Assembly: GCA_023135255.1 (NCBI GenBank)
Contig: JAGLTN010000202.1
Coordinates: forward strand, 1-8,437
Direction: 5' to 3'
DNA length: 8,437 nt
Source of the DNA: Planctomycetota bacterium
GTDB taxonomy: Bacteria > Planctomycetota > Phycisphaerae > Sedimentisphaerales > Anaerobacaceae
Under the pieces are notes generated by a model, which saw only the letters and a list, made by a program, of their open reading frames with translations, was not told where the DNA came from and ran no database searches. Both the position numbers and the translations under genes were made by a program. Positions 5,194 through 8,437 of the stretch are shown here, piece by piece (positions within the stretch are counted from its first letter, which is position 1; the number at the start of each line of letters is the position of its first letter).

Positions 5194-6603
5194 TTATTTT
5201 ATTTTACCAGCGGGGCGTTTGCTGTTGTTCAGCTCTTTGTCGAAGGCTTTCATTTTTGCCAGAAGCAGTTTAACAAGCTCAGGTTTTTTCTCAGCGAGGT
5301 TGTTCTTTTCGCTGATGTCGTTTTTCAGATCATACAGTTCGATGTTTTCTTTGACTTTTCGCAGTTTCCATCGGCCTGACCGGATAGCTTCAAGCACCTC
5401 AGCTCGATAATAATAGAAATCATCATGAGGCGATTTTGCGTTTGCTTGGCCGCTTATCAAAGGCCAGATATTTTTGCCGTCAATGATCCTGTCCGCCGGC
5501 ACATCATAACCCGCCAGTTGCGCAAATGTCGGCAGGATATCTATCGTAGAGCATAACTCACCGCAAACTTGCTTTGCCGGTATTTTCCCAGGCCAGCGCA
5601 TAATGCAAGGCACTCTCATACCACCTTCATAAGTCTGGAATTTACCGCCTCGAAGCGGCAACGCACATCCGCCATTTTCTTTCATTTGCAGCCAGGGTCC
5701 ATTATCCGACGCAAAAATAACCATCGTATTATCGTCGAGTCCAAGAGCTTTGAGTTTCTTAAATATCTGCCCAACGCCCCAATCTATCTCCTCGATAACA
5801 TCGCCATACAAGCCCCGTTTGCTCTTGCCATTAAAATCATCAGAAACAAAAAGCGGTATATGAGGCATCGTGTAAGGGACATATAAAAAGAAAGGCTTGT
5901 TCTTGTTGTCGGCGATGAATTTCAGACCTTTTTCCGTAGAACGTTTCGTCAGAGTTCTCTGGTCGCAGGGGTATTCGACAATTTCCTCGTTCTCCATCAA
6001 CGGAACCCAATTTTGTTTAGGTTTGTCCTTTTTAATACTCTCTACGCTGACCCCTTCACGCAGTTTAATATTTTCCGCCAGCTTCATTTCGGGGTTAATA
6101 TGCATATCATTGCTGTATGGGATACCGTAATAGTAATCGAACCCCTGTCTTGTAGGCAGCAATTCAGGTTTGTGTCCTAAGTGCCATTTTCCAATACAGG
6201 CAGTGGCGTAGCCTTGGGTTTTCAGCAGTTCAGCAACGGTTATCTCTTTCGGGTTCAGCCCCCAGTCGGCATATGGGAAAATAACATTATAGATACTTAC
6301 TCTCGGCGGATAACAGCCGGTCATCAGCGAAGCGCGTGAAGGTGTGCATACCGAATTTGCGGAATAGAAATCTGTAAATCGAGTCCCTTCTTTTGCCATC
6401 TTGTCGAGGTTAGGGGTTTTTATTAAAGGCGAGCCGAAACAACCAACATCCTGATATCCCTGATCGTCAGTAAAGATTATAACAAAATTGGGCTTCTTAG
6501 AGGCCTTACCCGCAATAGATGCACAACCAGGCACCATCGCTGCTGCTAAACCGATACCCATATTCCTCAAAAATTCTCTGCGACTTTGCCTGCTGTTTTG
6601 CAT
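5194..6603 (-). CDS. Tat-exported type I sulfatase (arylsulfatase A-like)
   Basis: This is a 469-residue enzyme that hydrolyses sulfate esters with a formylglycine cofactor. The N-terminus carries a twin-arginine signal (SRREFLRNMG) and a hydrophobic stretch ending MVPGCAS; C27 could be a lipidation site, though the lipobox is imperfect. The mature domain begins near PNFVIIFTDDQG. D46 and D47 bind metal. C86 in CTPSRASLMTG is the cysteine converted to formylglycine, with R90. Further active-site residues are K139 and H141 (GKWHLGH), H248 (TMPHIP), D300 and N301 (SDNGPW) and K321 (RGGKF). The C-terminal subdomain has the usual GRWKL and ELYDL motifs. RQGFDYYYGIPYSNDM resembles the arylsulfatase A/GALNS group. 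The length is normal and all key residues are present. It is the second gene of a probable minus-strand pair, 37 nt after the other sulfatase. The substrate is unknown; a sulfated polysaccharide is likely. No maturing enzyme is in the window. Confidence 0.94.
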   Translation of the reverse strand: MQNSRQSRREFLRNMGIGLAAAMVPGCASIAGKASKKPNFVIIFTDDQGYQDVGCFGSPLIKTPNLDKMAKEGTRFTDFYSANSVCTPSRASLMTGCYPPRVSIYNVIFPYADWGLNPKEITVAELLKTQGYATACIGKWHLGHKPELLPTRQGFDYYYGIPYSNDMHINPEMKLAENIKLREGVSVESIKKDKPKQNWVPLMENEEIVEYPCDQRTLTKRSTEKGLKFIADNKNKPFFLYVPYTMPHIPLFVSDDFNGKSKRGLYGDVIEEIDWGVGQIFKKLKALGLDDNTMVIFASDNGPWLQMKENGGCALPLRGGKFQTYEGGMRVPCIMRWPGKIPAKQVCGELCSTIDILPTFAQLAGYDVPADRIIDGKNIWPLISGQANAKSPHDDFYYYRAEVLEAIRSGRWKLRKVKENIELYDLKNDISEKNNLAEKKPELVKLLLAKMKAFDKELNNSKRPAGKIK

Positions 6604-6611
6604 AGTGACTA

Positions 6612-6617
6612 CTCCTT
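6612..6617 (-). promoter_or_regulatory. Ribosome binding site of the downstream sulfatase
   Basis: AAGGAG on the minus strand lies 8 nt before the ATG at 6603. It sits in the 37-nt gap after the upstream sulfatase, which supports co-transcription with separate translation initiation. Confidence 0.75.
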
Positions 6618-6640
6618 GACCTGTTCATAAACAAAAAATG

Positions 6641-8236
6641 TTACTTTATTTTTAACCTGACGCCGCACTGCTTGGCCCATTTGAACCATTTTTCTTTCAG
6701 CTGTTTTGCGATTTTTGGTTTTTGAGTGATAAGGTTGTTGGTTTCACAGCGGTCTTGTTTAATATTGTATAGTTCCCAGCTGTTGGTGTTTTCGCTATCT
6801 AAGACGAGCTTCCAGTCGCCTTGCCTTATAGCGTTATTATGCTCATGTTCCCAGTAGAGCAGGCGGTCTTTGTTGGTATCGTTTTCAAAAGCTGGAATAA
6901 GTGACACGCCCTGAAGTGGGGTTAGTTTTTTGTTTTTATAGCTTTGGGGATATTCTGCTGAGGCAGCTTCTATTATGGTGGGCATGATGTCAATGATATG
7001 ACCGACCTGGTTTCTGATTTGTCCGCGGTCTGAGATTTTTTCGGGCCAATGCGCGATCAGCGGAGTTGAAAACCCTCCTTCATGCGCCCAGTGTTTGTAA
7101 AGCCTTAAAGGAGTGTTTGAAGCGTTTGCCCAGCTTTGGCCATAACTATGGTAAGAATCTGCTGTGCCTATTTTGCCTTTCAAATCTCTGCGAAAATTTA
7201 CGCCGAAAGGGCCGCTTTCGTGACAGGCGCCGTTATCCGACAGGAATAGAATCAAAGTATTTTCAAACTTGCCATTTTTCTTTAGCGTCTGCAAAATGCG
7301 TCCGATGTTTTGATCCATGTTGTCGATCTGGGCGGCGTAGACAGCCATTTTTCTGTCCATCTCTTTTTTCTTTGCTTCGTCGAGCTCGTCCCATTTGGCA
7401 ACCCCGGAATCAGAGGCAGAGAGTTTCCATGTAGAATCAATTATTCCAAGCTTGAGTTGTTTTTCGTATCTTTTCTTGCGGAGCTTGTCCCAGCCTGACA
7501 TATATCGGCCTTGGTATTTTGCAATGTCCCTTTCCCATGCATGTAAAGGCCAATGTGGAGCGGTGTAAGGTAAATATAAAAAGAAGGGTTCATCGCTGTT
7601 ATGGTCATTGAGCATGTTTATTGCTTTGTCGGTGAAGGCATCGGTGGAATAAAAATCCTTGCTTGGCGGTGTTATTCTCCTGTCGTTTTCAACGAAGACT
7701 CTGTCAATGTCTTTTGTTCTTGCCTTTTTGATATCAAAATAATTCATGGTTCCGCTGGCCAGGCCATAGAATTTATCGAAGCCTCGTTTTTCAGGCCAAG
7801 CTTCGGGGAATTCACCAACGTGCCATTTGCCTGACATATAACATTTATAACCTGCTGGTTTGAGGACTTCTGCAATTGTCATGCACTTGTTGTTCAGATA
7901 TCCCTGGTATGGGCCTTTCTCTGAGCCTCTCCAGTGATCCATTTGGCCAATTCCTGCCTGGTGGGGGTATAAACCGGTAAGAATGCTTGCGCGGGTGGGG
8001 CAGCATCGGGCACAATTATAAAATTGATTAAAACGTAAACCATCTTTCGCTAAGCTATCGAGGTTTGGCGTAGATATCTCGCCGCCGTAACAACCGACAT
8101 CAGAAAAGCCCATATCATCTGCCATTATTAATAATATGTTAGGCTTTTTTGGGGTGGTTTTGCCTTTGCAGAAATTTCCAAAAGAAAACGAAATTGCGCC
8201 TGCGCCGATAAAAGTTAAGAATTCCCTGCGATTCAT
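6641..8236 (-). CDS. Tat-exported type I sulfatase (bacterial arylsulfatase type)
   Basis: This is a 531-residue formylglycine-dependent sulfatase. A twin-arginine signal (MNRREFLTFIGAGAISFSF) opens the protein, followed by PNILLIMADDMG with metal ligands D40 and D41. The catalytic cysteine is C78 in CCPTRASILTG, with R82. K137 and H139 (GKWHVG), H228 (APHWP), D334 and N335 (SDNGA) and K381 complete the active site. YPHQAGIGQM after the signature is typical of the bacterial arylsulfatase branch (S1_4-like, a tentative subfamily call). A charged insertion at about 235-300 (GRYMSGWDKLRKKRYEK and on) explains the greater length compared with its neighbour. The C-terminus has GDWKL and WELYNI. 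Tat export suits enzymes whose cysteine is converted in the cytoplasm before secretion. ATG 8236 is chosen because AAAGG lies 6 nt upstream; an out-of-frame ATG at 8240 is too close to that site. It is probably the first gene of the sulfatase pair. Confidence 0.94.
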   Translation of the reverse strand: MNRREFLTFIGAGAISFSFGNFCKGKTTPKKPNILLIMADDMGFSDVGCYGGEISTPNLDSLAKDGLRFNQFYNCARCCPTRASILTGLYPHQAGIGQMDHWRGSEKGPYQGYLNNKCMTIAEVLKPAGYKCYMSGKWHVGEFPEAWPEKRGFDKFYGLASGTMNYFDIKKARTKDIDRVFVENDRRITPPSKDFYSTDAFTDKAINMLNDHNSDEPFFLYLPYTAPHWPLHAWERDIAKYQGRYMSGWDKLRKKRYEKQLKLGIIDSTWKLSASDSGVAKWDELDEAKKKEMDRKMAVYAAQIDNMDQNIGRILQTLKKNGKFENTLILFLSDNGACHESGPFGVNFRRDLKGKIGTADSYHSYGQSWANASNTPLRLYKHWAHEGGFSTPLIAHWPEKISDRGQIRNQVGHIIDIMPTIIEAASAEYPQSYKNKKLTPLQGVSLIPAFENDTNKDRLLYWEHEHNNAIRQGDWKLVLDSENTNSWELYNIKQDRCETNNLITQKPKIAKQLKEKWFKWAKQCGVRLKIK

Positions 8237-8242
8237 TCATGG

Positions 8243-8247
8243 CCTTT
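8243..8247 (-). promoter_or_regulatory. Ribosome binding site of the upstream sulfatase
   Basis: AAAGG on the minus strand lies 6 nt before the ATG at 8236. The 75-nt gap to the preceding gene holds only weak promoter candidates (minus-strand TTTACA with TAACTT 17 nt later), so read-through from the dockerin gene cannot be excluded. Confidence 0.55.
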
Positions 8248-8311
8248 AATAAAATTAATAATCACAAATAAGTTAGCGGAAAACCTTGACTTTGTAAAGA
8301 TTGCTTTTTTA

Positions 8312-8437
8312 CTACTTCAGCCAGTCGTCGGCTAAGATTGCGAAGTCTGTAAAGTTTACAATTCCATCGTGATTCAAATCGCCGGCTTTATATTGACGTA
8401 AAAAAGGATATGTCTGGTTTTCGCCTATGTTCCATAT
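8312..8437 (-). CDS. C-terminal end of a dockerin-like secreted protein (partial)
   Basis: The last 41 codons and the TAG (8312-8314) of a minus-strand gene are visible; the rest lies beyond the right edge. It reads IWNIGENQTYPFLRQ, then a calcium-loop repeat GDLNHDGIVNFTDF and the tail AILADDWLK. This closely parallels the end of the GLUG protein at 1754-3892: WGIEDNQIYPFIRL followed by GDIDLDKDVDFTDF and FANHWLE. The missing part is therefore probably also a GLUG/beta-helix type secreted protein, though that is inference. The loop here has the canonical D-x-N-x-D-G spacing, so it is a better dockerin match than the other. The gene ends 75 nt before the first sulfatase and could share its transcript. 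Confidence 0.82.
   Translation of the reverse strand: MWNIGENQTYPFLRQYKAGDLNHDGIVNFTDFAILADDWLK

Noticed and set aside
5569..7834. Several + strand frames of 60-120 codons opposite the sulfatases
   Set aside because: All overlap sulfatase coding sequence with complete active-site motifs, have no recognisable domains, and look like antisense shadows.
8238..8240. An alternative minus-strand ATG four bases before the sulfatase start
   Set aside because: It is out of frame with the sulfatase and only 2 nt from the AAAGG site, while ATG 8236 has normal spacing.

Overview
The window looks like a fragment of a Planctomycetota genome, most likely a Phycisphaerae/Sedimentisphaerales-type lineage. 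The reasons are its moderate-to-low GC, two Tat-exported formylglycine sulfatases, secreted GLUG-repeat and HAF-repeat proteins, a dockerin-like C-terminal tail of the 'DFxxFAxHWLE' kind, and a free-standing glycine-rich RRM protein. The lineage is inferred from gene content; no rRNA or other phylogenetic marker is present.

Layout. The left half is on the + strand: (1) the 3' part of a secreted HAF-repeat/PKD/FIMAH-domain protein that is open at the left edge; (2) a 712-residue secreted GLUG beta-helix protein with a dockerin-like tail, preceded by a good sigma70-type promoter; (3) a small RRM/RGG RNA-binding protein with a long structured leader. The right half is on the - strand and reads leftwards: (4) the last 41 codons of another dockerin-tailed protein, cut by the right edge; (5) a 531-residue sulfatase; (6) a 469-residue sulfatase 37 nt further on, probably in the same transcript. 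The two halves converge at about 4970-5193, where several hairpins can serve as terminators.

The most unusual feature is non-coding. About 237 nt downstream of gene 1 (1197-1432) is repeated, roughly 85% identical by eye, downstream of gene 2 (3908-4144). Both copies start at the terminator hairpin and include a perfectly conserved 37-nt block. The GLUG gene is therefore bracketed by direct repeats. A 63-codon minus-strand reading frame ends inside copy 1, and its last residues (GTNREI then stop) are also readable in copy 2, which suggests a dispersed element. The RRM gene leader carries two hairpins, the second followed by a U-tract just upstream of the start codon. This resembles an attenuator or cold-responsive leader.

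How the genes fit together: the sulfatases probably desulfate polysaccharides (the substrate cannot be told from sequence), and the GLUG, HAF and dockerin proteins are surface or secreted modular proteins that may bind polymers or one another. No sulfatase-maturing enzyme, glycoside hydrolase, cohesin or transporter is seen here. The RRM protein is likely a housekeeping or stress RNA-binding protein unrelated to the neighbouring genes. I see no tRNA, rRNA, CRISPR array or recognisable transposase.
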